This document shows positions 21,967 to 32,353 of a DNA stretch of 64,000 bases, piece by piece. The translations under genes were made by a program, and so were the position numbers. The DNA is from Buddleja alternifolia (lineage: Eukaryota > Streptophyta > Magnoliopsida > Lamiales > Scrophulariaceae). Position 1 is the first letter of the stretch; the number at the start of each line of letters is the position of its first letter. The DNA lies in NCBI GenBank assembly GCA_019426215.1, contig CM033396.1, positions 22,397,101-22,461,100 on the forward strand, in the 5' to 3' direction. The notes beneath the pieces were generated by a model. It made no database searches. It was not told where the DNA came from and worked only from the letters and a program-made list of their open reading frames with translations.

Positions 21967-22861
21967 TTGTGGGTCGAAATCTGGGAGATTAGGGGCGATT
22001 TGCTGGGTTTTGGGCAATTCTTCATCAACTCTAAGAGGCTAAGAAGGAGATCTAGCTTGGGATTGAAGCTCTTGACTCGGATACATCATCAATCAAGCAA
22101 TATAGGGAGTTTTCATATGTTTTTCATTACATACTTGTCTATGATTATGGATATGACTACATTAGGATCTTCTATGTTATTGATTATGAGCTAAATTTGT
22201 GAGACTAAGGCCATGTGAAGGCCAATTTATGAGTCAATATATGTGAAGTTACTTTATGCCAATCATGTGTTTGATCACCATATGCTTGCTATCTTGCCTA
22301 ATCTAGTTGTTCGAGAGAAGATAGATTAGGGTGCAAGGGAATTAACACATCACCCGAAACAAATGAGGGATTTCTCCTAGAAATAGGTAAAGATTCCCGG
22401 GTGTTCTTAGCCGGATTTATTCGGGGAAGCTCTAGAACATTAATGCGTGATTCTTGATTAGATTCTCGGATAGACATATTTAGAGAACCGTCAACTAATC
22501 ATAGGATTATTATGAGCCGAGACATCGGGTAACAATTAATTTAGGAGTTTCCACCAAAGCAATGGGAGTCTAATAATTCAAGGAGTAACCCATACAAATT
22601 GACGAGTAGATTTGGTTGTAGCATGTGCCTTGGTCATTTTATCATACGTGAAGTTTAATCCATAGCTTGTTCCCTCCTTTGGTCTTTCGTTTACAATTGT
22701 TTTAGTCCCGCTTTACTTTAAGTGTCTTTTACCCTTTTTGAAAGTCAGAAACTAAAAATCCAAGTCTCCGTGGTTCGACAACCCGGACTTATTTTGTCCA
22801 CTTTTATTACTACCACGACTAGTACACTTGCTTTCCAAGCACGTTAGCTTCTAGTGTGTCA
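21967..22861 (+). repeat. gypsy-2 5' LTR, 5'-truncated
   Basis: It aligns with 30763-31698 of the gypsy-3 LTR apart from scattered substitutions and a gap of about 48 bases near 22253. U3 and the TATA box are lost. It ends CTAGTGTGTCA before the PBS. Confidence 0.9.
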
Positions 22862-22867
22862 AGTTTT

Positions 22868-22884
22868 TGGCGCCGTTGCCGGGG
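22868..22884 (+). other. gypsy-2 primer-binding site (tRNA-Asp)
   Basis: TGGCGCCGTTGCCGGGG, identical to the gypsy-1 site. Confidence 0.92.
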
Positions 22885-23040
22885 ACTTGTTTATTTTGAG
22901 TTTTTGATTTTCTTTTTGCTTTTGTTTTCTTTTACGTTTTCATAATTATTAGTCTTTTCTTTACTTTTTGCTTTTCTTTTATTTTCGTGTTAGGTCTAAT
23001 TTCGTTCTTGTGTTTAAATTGTTAGGTTCTTGTGTGGTGC

Positions 23041-24777
23041 ATGACCCGCTCCTCAAACGAGCCTCTATACGAGTTGGAGCCCGAAATTGAACGAGTTCTT
23101 CGGACTAGTAGGCGAACAAGGGAAATGGCCAATAATCTCAACCAAAACCCGAATGGAAATTTTCCCGATATGAATTTACCGGAAAACAGGGAGTGGTTTC
23201 AAGGTGTTCTACAAGCCATGCAAGCGGCACCTCCTCAACAATTACCATCGGTTTGGGGTAGCTTACCACCTAGGGTCCATACTATTCCGGGGCCCGTGGT
23301 CTTGCCTAATTTCTTCGCACCAAACTACCACATTCCGGCTCACATCTTTACTATGGTGCAAGGAGAACCTTTCTATGGAGAATCGGACGAATCACCTCAC
23401 GCTCATTTAGAGACTATAAACGATGCTGTTGTGACCATTCAATATCACTCACGGGATCTTGATGCAATTCGTCTAAGAGTCTTCCATTTCTCATTAAAGG
23501 ATCGGGCGACAACCTGGTACAAATCCTTACCCCCGCAATCTATTACGACATGGGGTGAGTTGGTCGATGCCTTTTTAAATAAATTCTTTCCACCCTCCAA
23601 AATTAATGAGCTCCGAAGTAATATAAAAGGGTTTAGGCAAAGGAGCAATGAGTCTTTAGCCGAAGCTTGCGCTAGATATAAGGGCATGCTCTGGAAATGC
23701 CCCGATCATAATTTTGGGTTGAATGAACAAGTACTCCATTTCTATGATGGGGTTCGGTCACGTATTTGGAATAGACTCAACGCGGGTGTGGGAGGAGACC
23801 TCCTTGGGTTAGACTGTCAAAGTGTATGGGACAAAATAGAACAGTTGGCCCGAGAAGACGAGCATTACCCCGACGATGAAGAGGCCTCATCCTCTAAAAA
23901 GGTTGCTTGTATTGAGGAAGTAGTTGAGGGAGTAGTAGCCTTGGAACCGGAGGTTGGCAACGTCAATTATGTGGGGAATCACAATCAACCTCGGGTGAAC
24001 TTTCATGTACCCGAGAATTTTCCAAAAAGGCCCAACCCCGCACAAAATGCACAACCGGGGATCTATCAAGCTCCACGACCACCTTTCAATAACCCACCCC
24101 CGAGGCAAGGCAACTTCAATGGACAAGGTCAAGGTCAAGTGCAAATGCGACCTCTCACAACCGATGAGAGACTCGATGCTCACATGAAGAAGTCCGATAC
24201 GTCGTTTAACGAACTTCGGGGTATGATGAAGGACATGTTTATGGAACTGAAGGACTTGCGAACCCAAGTGGGTCAAATTTCCAATGCGGTGAATGGTAGA
24301 GCCCCGGGGACTCTACTAAGTGACACGGAGAAGAACCCGAAGGCTCAATGCAATGCCATAACCTGGAGAAGTGGAAAACAATTAGAGACTGAAACTGCTA
24401 GTGGTTCTGCGCCCGAGCGCCCTATGTTGCACGCCCAGGCGCTAGATCTCCCCTGCTCTGAACAGGAGTTTCGCAGTACCACGCCTAGGCGCCCATCAGA
24501 CGGTGCCCAGACGCCGCCTTCACCTCTACAGGATGAATCACTTCGCAGTTTCGCGCCCGAGCGCCCTATGATGCACGCCCAGGCGCCTACAAATCCGCAC
24601 CTAGGCGCCCATATACGCGCCCAGGCGCCGCCTCCTGATTCAGTCGATTTTCATCCTTCCAATCCAACGCATTCTCCCCCTATCGAAGTTCGTCTCCCCT
24701 TCCCAAATGCTCACAAAAAGAAGAAAAGGAGATGGATTCGAGCTTTCTTCAAATTTTGGCAATCCTTCGGGAGGTGA
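23041..24777 (+). pseudogene. gag: gypsy-2 gag with repeat-rich linker
   Basis: The start is the ATG at 23041 (MTRSSNEPLYELEPE). Retrotrans_gag landmarks match gypsy-1 (FFAPNYHIPAHIF, DRATTWYKSLPP, LHFYDGVRSRI). A Gly/Gln-rich stretch (GNFNGQGQGQVQM) and a coiled-coil-like segment follow. The linker repeats APERPMxHAQAP twice, encoded by the GGCGCC-type repeats at 24405-24632. The frame breaks in a purine run at about 24715-24735 just before protease, where gypsy-1 reads through, so about one base appears lost. Confidence 0.92.
24405..24632 (+). repeat. GGCGCC-type repeats in the gypsy-2 gag-pro linker
   Basis: Units such as GCGCCCGAGCGCC, CACGCCCAGGCGC, CACGCCTAGGCGCC and CGCGCCCAGGCGCCG recur in frame and encode the APERP/HAQAP repeats. 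They are the same motif as in the LTR arrays at 15626-15846 and 30530-30715. Confidence 0.85.
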
Positions 24778-25329
24778 GGATTTATATTCCGTTTATTGAC
24801 GCCATTCTCCAAATGCCGAATTATGTGAAGTACTTCAAAGACATACTATCTAACAAACAGAAGTGGGAGGAAAAGGAGACGGTGTGTCTCACTGAGGAAT
24901 GTTCCGCCGTCTTGCTCAATAAATTGCCAACTAAACTCAAAGATCCCGGGAGTCTCGCAATACCGTGCACTATTGGCCATCTCAAGTTCGACAAAGTTCT
25001 TTGTAATTCGGGAGCAAGTATCAACCTTCTCCCCTACTCTAGTTTTAAGAAGCTAAGCCTTAGAGATCTTACGCCAACATCCATGTCCATGCAATTGGCG
25101 GATCGCTCTATCAAGAAACCAAAGGGCATTATCGAGGATGTCATTGTACAAGTTGAAAAGTTCTTCTATCCGGTCGACTTCGTGGTTCTCGAAATGGATA
25201 GTGACATTGATGTCCCCTTGATTCTAGGAAGACCCTTCCTAGCCACTAGCAACGCCAAGCTCGACATGGGAAAGGGTAGATTGACATTGAAGGTGGGTGA
25301 TAAAAAGGTGATATTTGATGTTTGTCATG
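24732..25329 (+). pseudogene. pol: gypsy-2 aspartic protease, catalytic Asp lost
   Basis: Homologous to gypsy-1 protease over its length (MDSSFLQILAILREV, then ILSNKQKWEE, LNKLPTKLKDPGSL, ILGRPFLATS). The active-site motif reads NSGASINLLP at residues 92-101, so the catalytic Asp is Asn (GAT to AAT). It should be inactive even if the upstream frame break were absent. Confidence 0.92.
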
Positions 25330-25655
25330 TCATGCAACCGCCTATGGCTGATCTTACTTGTTTATATGTTGATGCTATTCACCTTTTGTTTGATGAGCAA
25401 TGCACACTTGGTAAAACTAAGAGCACTCTTACGATGGAGGATGAGGTACCCAATGAGCAACAAGGCAAGGTGAGAAAAGATGATTTTTGCATGAAGTACA
25501 TTCCACCACATCTACATGTTCGTGAAATCGATAAGACAAATCCGACACAAAGGGCTTATCGCAAAACACCGCAATATGAGTGGAGGCAAGTGGGACATAA
25601 GAAGAAAAGGAGGAATGGCAAGGATATTGTTGTTCTAAATGGACCACCTATTTGA
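25330..25655 (+). CDS. Unexplained C-terminal tail after gypsy-2 protease
   Basis: The open frame continues about 109 codons past protease with sequence unlike the RT-leading region of gypsy-1: a hydrophilic stretch, then KYIPPHLHVREID, then basic HKKKRRNGKD, ending VLNGPPI-stop. I do not recognise it. It could be the original end of an RT-less element or a fused 3' segment of pol. Its stop lies only about 16 bases before the copia-B junction. Confidence 0.5.
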
Positions 25656-25671
25656 ACCTTAAAAAACAGAA

Positions 25672-26567
25672 TATTGAGGCGCTTGAAACTGTTGTTGCAT
25701 CGGAGAAGGTGCTTGATATGAATTTTGTCCTTGATTATTGAAACCTTTTCCTTTCTTTTCATATCTCAAGAACCTCCTGAATCTATTCAGCAAAGCCAAC
25801 TCCTCTTCTTCATTGATATCTAAATTCTTTCCTTTATTGCCCGATTTGCCTTTGATTGATGCTATAAGCGCTCCAGATTCAATCACTGGACTACTCACAA
25901 CATCACTAGCAGAATTCAACTCAAACTCAAATGCTTTGAGCTCTGAAAAGGCGTCTTCTGGAGTTAGAAGATCCAACATATTTGATTCTCTCATAGCAGT
26001 TGTCTTCATCAGGAATTTACTTGGTAAACTTCTAAAGATCTTAACCACCATTTCTCGATTCTGTAACTCCATTCCCAACGATGTAAGTTCTATAACTAGA
26101 GTTGTAAATCTTATATCTAATTGCTCTAAAGTTTCATTGGGTAGCATCTTATATCCGTTAAACTTTTCCTTGGCAATGGAAAGTTTGTTCTCTTTAATCT
26201 GAGCTGAACCACCACAAATTGTGGCCAACTTATCCCATATTTCTTTTGTGGTTTTGCACGACTTGATCATATTGAAAAGGTTATCATTATCACCAATAGC
26301 CGTATATAGAGCGTTACGACCAACATTGTCCAAATTAGCTCTTCGACGCTCATCTGGAGACCATTCTTGTTTTGGCTTTTCAACGTAACCATCTGGAGTG
26401 TCTTCCGTGACTTCAGGGGTTCTAGTGACAACTTTATATATTTTGATTGGCCCATCTGAAATAATATCACACATGTCATCATCACATGAACAGAGATATG
26501 TAAATGCTTTGACTTTCCATGTGTCAAAATTGGACTCAGTCAGTTTGGGAACTTTAGCAAATGCCAT
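25672..26567 (-). pseudogene. gag: copia-B gag, N-terminal part
   Basis: It starts at the ATG at 26567 (MAFAKVPKLTESNFDTWK) about 80 bases after the PBS. Nearly 300 codons are open and carry the UBN2-type copia gag domain (ERRRANLDNVGRNALY, KEIWDKLATICGGSAQIKEN, NETLEQLDIRFTTLV, RSLPSKFLMKT). The frame is cut near 25672 by the gypsy-2 junction after QQQFQAPQYSV. The zinc-knuckle segment present in copia-D is missing. Confidence 0.93.
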
Positions 26568-26649
26568 GTTTAAAATCTAAAGCAACTAAGTTTGAAAAAG
26601 GATCTAAACAAGCAATTATGCTTGAAAAATTTAAAATTTCAACTTTAAC

Positions 26650-26663
26650 CGCTCTGACACCAC
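26650..26663 (-). other. copia-B primer-binding site
   Basis: The minus strand reads TGGTGTCAGAGCGG beside the LTR end, one substitution from the TGGTATCAGAG consensus for initiator tRNA-Met. Confidence 0.88.
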
Positions 26664-26664
26664 T

Positions 26665-28215
26665 TGTTGGTCCCAAGTAGCATACGAAAGGGTCTAGAAG
26701 GGGGGGGGGGGTTGAATAGACCCTGAAGTCCTTTTCGACTTTAAAAAGATTCGTATTAAAATTATGGTTTTGGACGCTTGAAGTGTCTAACGCTTGACTT
26801 AAGCGTTCACTTAAAAATCTAGCCGCTTTGGTGAAGCGTCTAACGAAGACTATTTTTAGAAAGTTAACTTAGATTTCAAGACTTGAATACTACAACCAAA
26901 TAGGTTTGAGTGTTCACTTCTTTGATCAGTGTTAGCACAGCGAAATGATTTTTGGAGTCTTCTCTTTGAAAGCTTTAGCGTCATAGAAAGTATATTTAGT
27001 TGCTTAGCGTTTGATTAAGTTTTACTTTATCAGTTTATGATATGGCAATATGAATGCCGAAAGTAAAGTAAAGAACAATATTTGTAAGGTTCGTTGGGTG
27101 GTGTAATCTCAACTACGTCCTTCTTCTCCTTGAACACTTGGAGGCAATCCACTGAAATGATTCTCAAAGAATCACACAGAATCTTCTACAAATTAGGGAG
27201 AGATGGATGTCGATGACTTGAGCTCCTTGATCACACAGATTTCTGCTCCAAATCACTTCAATCCCCTTGCTTCTTTCACCCAGAAATACGGCAAGTATCC
27301 AACTTCGACTTCACACAGATCGCGAGGCTTGGATAGGGGTTTTTCTAAAAGGTTTGTTTGATTTTGATAAAGTTCAAACAACTAGGAATATCTCAGTAGT
27401 AATGTGGGTTTCTCCGAAAAGAATGTTTGAGATATTGGTTGACTATCTCAGGATTTGAAGAAAAGCAAAGAGAATATTTTCTTGAAAATTCTGACTTTTC
27501 TAAGATTGTAAGGAACGAAACTTCAATGCAACAACAATTCAATTTGATAATTGTTCTCTGTGTTTGGCTTGTTGTTGAATTCCTATTTATAGGCATTCTT
27601 GGAAAAAGTGTCTGCTTGACACATGCATGAGCGCGTGTCTCTCACTTCCATGAGTGAACCACTTTTGTCCTTTTTCTTGAAGATCTGCTGCACAAAAGTT
27701 GGTGCTGCAGTCTTTGAATAGTTGACAGTCCAATAGGTGGCTTCTTCGTACGTCTGAAAGTGCTTATCACATTTAATGCTCTTATCAGCATTTAATGCAT
27801 TTGAATTAAATGCCCATTGGCACTTAATGCATTGAGGATATTTGCATTAAAACTCCTTCTGGACTTAGAAATAAATTCAGGTGAAGTCAGTCAGTGATAG
27901 ACGCTTATTCAACCTTGACTCACTTCTATCCTATAAGGTGACGCTTGGTGTAGCTGGTCATTCTAGACGCTTGGAATTTTCATCTTCATTCAGACTTCAG
28001 GCGCTTGAGTCTTCAAACTTTACTTCTGATAAATTCACTCAGAACATATCAGACGCTCAGTCTAAGATAACTTAACCTAACAATCTAGAATAAAAATAAA
28101 ACAAAGCCTATTACAAATCTAACGCTTAAAAGCTGAAAACAAACTTACATATTTTGGGGTCTAACAAAAAGTCCTAATTGTCAACATCAAAACATCTAAC
28201 ATGAAATTCCTAACA
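26665..28215 (-). repeat. copia-B 5' LTR
   Basis: It ends GGGACCAACA beside the PBS and starts TGTTAGG at 28215. It holds a 12-base G-run near 26700 and the AACGCTT-GACTT-AAGCGTT inverted repeat at 26789-26807. It is sister to the LTR at 4892-6413. Confidence 0.93.
27584..27591 (-). promoter_or_regulatory. TATA box in copia-B 5' LTR
   Basis: The minus strand reads CCTATAAATAGGA, identical in context to 5808-5815. Confidence 0.65.
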
Positions 28216-28220
28216 ATGAC
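28216..28220. repeat. Target-site duplication of copia-B, right copy (ATGAC)
   Basis: ATGAC directly follows the LTR terminus TAACA at 28215 and matches 4887-4891. Confidence 0.92.
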
Positions 28221-28924
28221 TTTATTCTGGCGCTCTTCAGAATGACCAGTGAAGTTAAAATGCTTCTCGTCAAATTCAGTCATGTTGAACGCTGGTCGAT
28301 GAATATACTCAAGTCGAGATTAGAGTCGCTCAAAATTGTAAAGACTTACATCGGCGAATCACCCAAAGAATTTAAACTTGTCAGAGTTGGAGAGATCAGG
28401 CCTATGGAGAGTATTTTGAAAATTGATCTCCATTTCGACTAACTGCCTGGTGTCAAGCTCTCTAGCGGCATGGTAGAACTCAACATCTACATTGTATCCG
28501 CGAGGAAAGAAGTCTGTGACACGACGAGCAGATCCGGTTGGAGTGGGAACAAAGGCAATAGAATCTGTTGGAATAGGAGCCACTTCTATCGACCGCTCAG
28601 CATGCTCAGTCGCTTCACTGACTGGAGATGGGTCAGCGTCAGGAAGGATATAGGCTACTTCCTTAGCAATATCCACAACTGCTGCCATATCCACATTCAA
28701 TTCAATAGGAATCTCGGAAGGTGAAGATGTATTAGCCTCTGGTGCATCTTGAGTTGATACATGTAAGCGTTTGAGAAAATCAAGCAAAATTTCTACTAAA
28801 TAGAAATTAAAATAAGATACTACAACGCTTACCCTGAGGACTATCATCGACTTTGTCAGTCGCTTGCATAGTAGCCGAGTTTTGCATTGGAGATCTTTCA
28901 TTGTGGATTTGAGCTTGGAGTGGA
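28221..28924 (-). pseudogene. copia-A 3' ORF fragment between the two insertions
   Basis: An open stretch at 28359-28901 reads Pro/Glu/Ala-rich sequence (IPIELNVDMAAVVDIAKEVA) that aligns with VNLDVEMTEVMAIAKDVA in copia-B and MPVEFDVDLSTVVAIAQEVA in copia-0. It joins in frame with 4891 once copia-B and one ATGAC are removed. The right edge against gypsy-3 is approximate, between 28901 and 28935. Confidence 0.82.
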
Positions 28925-30331
28925 TCTCACGTGATTAAGGGTTGCTTTTTAGCACCCTTGTTGTAAGTACTCTCGTTTACCCCCTTTTTGAGTGTGTATG
29001 ATTGAGTCAACATTGAGGACAATGTTGAGTTTAAGTTTGGGGGGGTGGTATGAGTAGCGCTTATTAATCTTATGTGTCATGTGATCTTGTTTTTAGCTCA
29101 AGTTTGGGGGAATCGTTACTATTGCATGTGTTTTGTATTAATTTTTGTGAAAATTCAAGCATAACATTTTTTTGGATAGAATTTCAACCCTTCACTTAAG
29201 GCATTGAGCATGGTTAATTTGAATACATGGTATGTTTTCTCTATCAATTTGGTTTTTAATGGCTATACACATCGTTTCCTTGCTTGTGGGACCCTAAACG
29301 TGATTAGATTGTCTTTAAGATGATTCACATATGCACTTAAATCGAGGGTAGAGGAGTTGAGTGGACAACCATTTTGAAACACTTAAAGGCTTGATCCCGA
29401 AAATATCAACTTAGAATTTCACATGTGTTATGAGTTGAGAACGTTAACTTCGTATGCTTAATAATAATAAAAAGAGGTTGAACATTGGTATGACTGCAAA
29501 AGTCAGGCTTAATAGATACTGGGGGTGAAGAGCACCATGCCTAGAATACTGTACTATTATGCTAATTTGAGTTAAGCTCAAGCCAATGCAAGTGTTAAGT
29601 GAATAAGGACCCAGTTTGATTTTGTGGCCTTTGACACTAGAGCGATTAAGCCCTTAGGAGTGTCTCTACACTTGATACCCTAAAGCCGTCTGGTTTGGGA
29701 GTTATTGACCTAAAGCTCGTGACAAGGGTGTCATAGAAAGCCTAAGAGGATCGAACATTGCACATGGTCTAGCCTCTAATGTTTCGAGTTGAAAGTGCAT
29801 AAGTTAAAGTCGAAAGTGGAATGAAGTGATGAATTTTTAAGTGGCTATGAAGTTGTATTCAATTCTCGTACCACGTGAATAATCAAAAGTTGATAAATAT
29901 GGGGTTAATGCTTGAAAAGTGGTAAGAATGCCACTCGGCTATAATACTGGAGATTTATTACACTACACCCTTAGGATGATCTTTTCGATGTTAAGGCGTA
30001 ACATGAGCAAGTGTGTGACGTGTATATATTTGTAATTTGAGCTTAAACAGATGAATTCATACCATTGTGTGCTATTAACCATTGTAATTTACGTTGAGTG
30101 ATCGGGGTTGAAAATCTTTCGGTTTTGTGGGTATATCGTCTGCAAACCCTCACGAGACTATAACTCGTCCTTTGAGGTAACTCAAGGGTTCAAAAGCTTG
30201 TTGCATCCGCTAAATGCAACCGTTTACTCCACGAAAGTGAGTGAGGTAGTTCTTCTTTTTATTATTTTTCCCCGTGGTTGATGATGAGTTCGTATCTTGT
30301 GCTTTTTCTTGCTCGAGGACGAGCAAGTGAT
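28925..30331 (+). other. gypsy-3 non-coding 3' region
   Basis: No ORF of note. It starts with a GTTGCTTTTTAGCACCC block, then a hairpin CATTGAGGACAATG (29011-29024) and G-run (29039-29045), a second G-run near 29106, and about 1.2 kb of unique-looking AT-rich sequence leading to the PPT. Athila/Tat elements are known to have long non-coding stretches here. Confidence 0.75.
29011..29045 (+). other. Hairpin plus G-run module, inner copy (gypsy-3)
   Basis: CATTG-AGGA-CAATG (5-bp stem) is followed 14 bases later by a run of seven G. The arrangement is like the one at the PPT (30308-30343). Confidence 0.7.
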
Positions 30332-30344
30332 AAGTGTGGGGGGT
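30308..30344 (+). other. Hairpin and polypurine tract of gypsy-3
   Basis: CTTGCTCG-AGGA-CGAGCAAG (8-bp perfect stem, AGGA loop, 30308-30327) is followed 10 bases later by the G-run of the PPT AAGTGTGGGGGGT (30332-30344), which abuts the LTR. Confidence 0.85.
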
Positions 30345-30529
30345 TAATAGGAGTCGTTTTTACATAAGTTTTTAGGTCCTTTCAATGACAATTCAGGCCC
30401 ATATATCATTTATTTCGTGCCACTCGTGCGTTTAATATGTGTGTAAAGTGCTTTCAGGTAGTAAGCGACGATGGACGAAGAAAAGGGCAAAAAGACGACT
30501 CATTTACCCAACGCTGCTCAAGACTTCGC

Positions 30530-30715
30530 ACTGAGGCGCCTAGGCGCGACCCAGCAAACAACAATCAAAGCTTCGCACTTCCGTGCCTAGGCGCCTGAAC
30601 CGCCACGCCTAGGCTCCACATATCGCGCGCCTGGACGCCCCATTTTGCGCGCCTGGGCGCCCCGGAACTTTTGCCCTAAGAAAGACACGCCACATAGGCG
30701 GCGCCTAGGCGCCGC
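30530..30715 (+). repeat. GGCGCC short-repeat array in gypsy-3 U3
   Basis: Degenerate units such as GAGGCGCCTAGGCGCG, GTGCCTAGGCGCC, GCGCGCCTGGGCGCCC and GCGCCTAGGCGCCG, ending about 20 bases before the TATA box. Confidence 0.85.
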
Positions 30716-30734
30716 GATAACAGAATTTTGGAAC

Positions 30735-30742
30735 TATAAATA
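30735..30742 (+). promoter_or_regulatory. TATA box in gypsy-3 LTR
   Basis: CTATAAATAGG, a strong plant TATA match just downstream of the GGCGCC array. Confidence 0.7.
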
Positions 30743-31698
30743 GGATTTTTCAATTCATTTTGTGGGTCAAAATCTGGGAGATTAGGGGCGATTTGCTGGG
30801 TTTTGGGCCATTCTTCATCAACTCTAAGAGGCTAAGAAGGAGATCTAGCTTGGGATTGAAGCTCTTGACTCGGATACATCATCAATCAAGCAATATAGGG
30901 AGTTTTCATATGTTTTTCATTACATACTTGTCTATGATTATGTATATGACTACATTATGGTCTTCTATATTATTGATTATGAGCTAAATTTGTGAGACTA
31001 AGGCCATGTGAAGGCCAATTTATGAGTCAATATATGTGAAGTTACTTTTTGTATTAATTCTCCTATTGCTTTGTGTGTTAATTCTATGCTTTTATGCCAA
31101 TCATGTGTTTGATCACCATATGCTTGCTATCTTGCCTAATCTAGTTGTTCGAGAGAAGATAGATTAGGGTGCAAAGGAATTGACACATCACCCAAAACAA
31201 ATGAGGGATTGCTCCTAGAAATAGGTAAAGATTCCCGGGTGTTGTTAGCCGGATTTATTCGGGGAAGCTCTAGAACGTTAATGCGTGATTCTTGATTAGA
31301 TTTTCGGATAGACATATTTAGAGAACCGTCAACTAATCATAGGATTATTATGAGCCGAGACATCGGGTAATAATTAATTTAGGAGTTTCCACCAAAGCAA
31401 TAGGAGTCTAATAATTCAAGGAGTAACCCATACAAATTGATGAGTAGATTTGGTTGTAGCATGTGCCTTGGTCATTTTATCATACGTGAAGTTTAATCCA
31501 TAGCTTGTCCCTCCTTTGGTCTTTCGTTTACAATTGTTTTAGTCCCGCTTTACTTTAAGTGTCTTTTACCCTTTTTGAAAATCAGAAACTAAAAATCCAA
31601 GTCTCCGTGGTTCGACAACCCGGACTTTTTTTGTCCACTTTTATTACTACCACGACTAGTACACTTGCTATCCAAGCACGTTAGCTTCTAGCGTGTCA

Positions 31699-32025
31699 AA
31701 TACATTAGGGGGTTTCGCCATAACAAGAGTGTTCTAAAAATCCGGGTAATTTAGAGTTTATGAACATAAGATAGAACATAGTAGGATCATAGCCCAATCA
31801 TCTCTTTCCATTTGATATAATACCTTGTTTATCATATAGTTGTCTTCAATTATTTTCATAGTTTAACCATCTATCATCTTATAATTTGATTTAGCTTAGA
31901 GTTAGGTAATATAGCAATTACGAGATCGAATCCAATTGTCCTTGTGGAGACGATACACCCCGGGCTAATAGTCCACTTTATTACAGTGCACGACCTAGTA
32001 TACTTGCTAGGAATCACATGTGTCA
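31699..32025 (+). repeat. G3a 5' LTR, 3' part
   Basis: It begins AATACATTAGGGGGTTTCGCC, equal to internal positions near 58315 and 62925 of the G3b LTRs, and ends TGTGTCA before the PBS. The upstream part was lost with the left end of gypsy-3. Confidence 0.88.
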
Positions 32026-32031
32026 AGTTTT

Positions 32032-32048
32032 TGGCGCCGTTTCCGGGG
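32032..32048 (+). other. G3a primer-binding site (tRNA-Asp, one mismatch)
   Basis: TGGCGCCGTTTCCGGGG; one G-to-T change from the intact site at 58644-58660. Confidence 0.88.
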
Positions 32049-32095
32049 ACAATTGCGTTATTTGATATTATAATTCACTTATCTATTCTAAGACT

Positions 32096-32330
32096 AAGTT
32101 GCTGTTTTTGTGTTTTAGTTTCTGTTTTTGTGTTCTAAGTTGCTGTTTTTGTGTTTTAGTTGCTGTTTTTGTGTTTTAAGTTGCTATTTTTGTGTTTTAG
32201 TTGCTGTTTTTGTGGTTTTAGTTGTTGTTTTTGTGTTTTTAGTTGATGTTTTTGTCTTCTGAGTTGCTGTTTTTGTTTTTTTTTAAGTTGCTGTTTTTGT
32301 TTTTTTTAGTTGCTGTTTTGTTATGTTTTT
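32096..32330 (+). repeat. T-rich minisatellite in G3a leader
   Basis: About eleven degenerate units of roughly 20 bases, AGTTGCTGTTTTTGTGTTTT, lie between PBS and the gag-like ORF. The same array is at 58707-58985 and 63322-63600. Confidence 0.85.
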
Positions 32331-32353
32331 TTTTTTTTATTATTCTTGAATAG

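Larger units (their letters stand above)
21967..25671 (+). mobile_element. gypsy-2: Athila-like element, both ends truncated
   Basis: It begins in the middle of a 5' LTR, followed by PBS, gag, protease and an unusual tail, and stops at a junction with copia-B gag near 25671. RT, RNase H, integrase and 3' LTR are absent. Its LTR is nearly identical to that of gypsy-3 outside copia-B, so the two belong to one subfamily. Confidence 0.85.
4892..28215 (-). mobile_element. copia-B: Sirevirus-like element nested in the copia-A 3' ORF
   Basis: It has two similar LTRs (4892-6413 and 26665-28215), ATGAC duplications outside both, a PBS at 26650-26663, and gag, pro, int, RT-RNaseH and 3' ORF on the minus strand. 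Gag is interrupted by the gypsy-1/gypsy-2 block (15447-25671), and the gag segment with the zinc knuckle is missing there. By eye about 14 substitutions separate the first 370 aligned LTR bases. Confidence 0.93.
28925..31698 (+). mobile_element. gypsy-3: 3' untranslated region and 3' LTR of an Athila-like element
   Basis: Only the region after pol is left: about 1.4 kb without conserved ORFs, two hairpin/G-run modules, PPT and the complete 3' LTR. The LTR ends exactly at 31698 (GCGTGTCA) and the next base is internal LTR sequence of G3a, so gypsy-3 was inserted in G3a. Its 5' part and the left duplication were deleted. Confidence 0.85.
30345..31698 (+). repeat. gypsy-3 3' LTR
   Basis: It starts TAATAGGAGTCG (TG mutated to TA) directly after the PPT and ends CTAGCGTGTCA. 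It holds the GGCGCC array (30530-30715) and TATAAATA at 30735. It is nearly identical to the gypsy-2 LTR over the shared 0.9 kb. Confidence 0.92.

Noticed and set aside
25738..26202. 154-codon plus-strand open frame
   Set aside because: It lies antisense to copia-B gag, and similar antisense frames occur over copia-A and copia-D gag (42685-43221, 56036-56563). These are shadows of the gag codon pattern.
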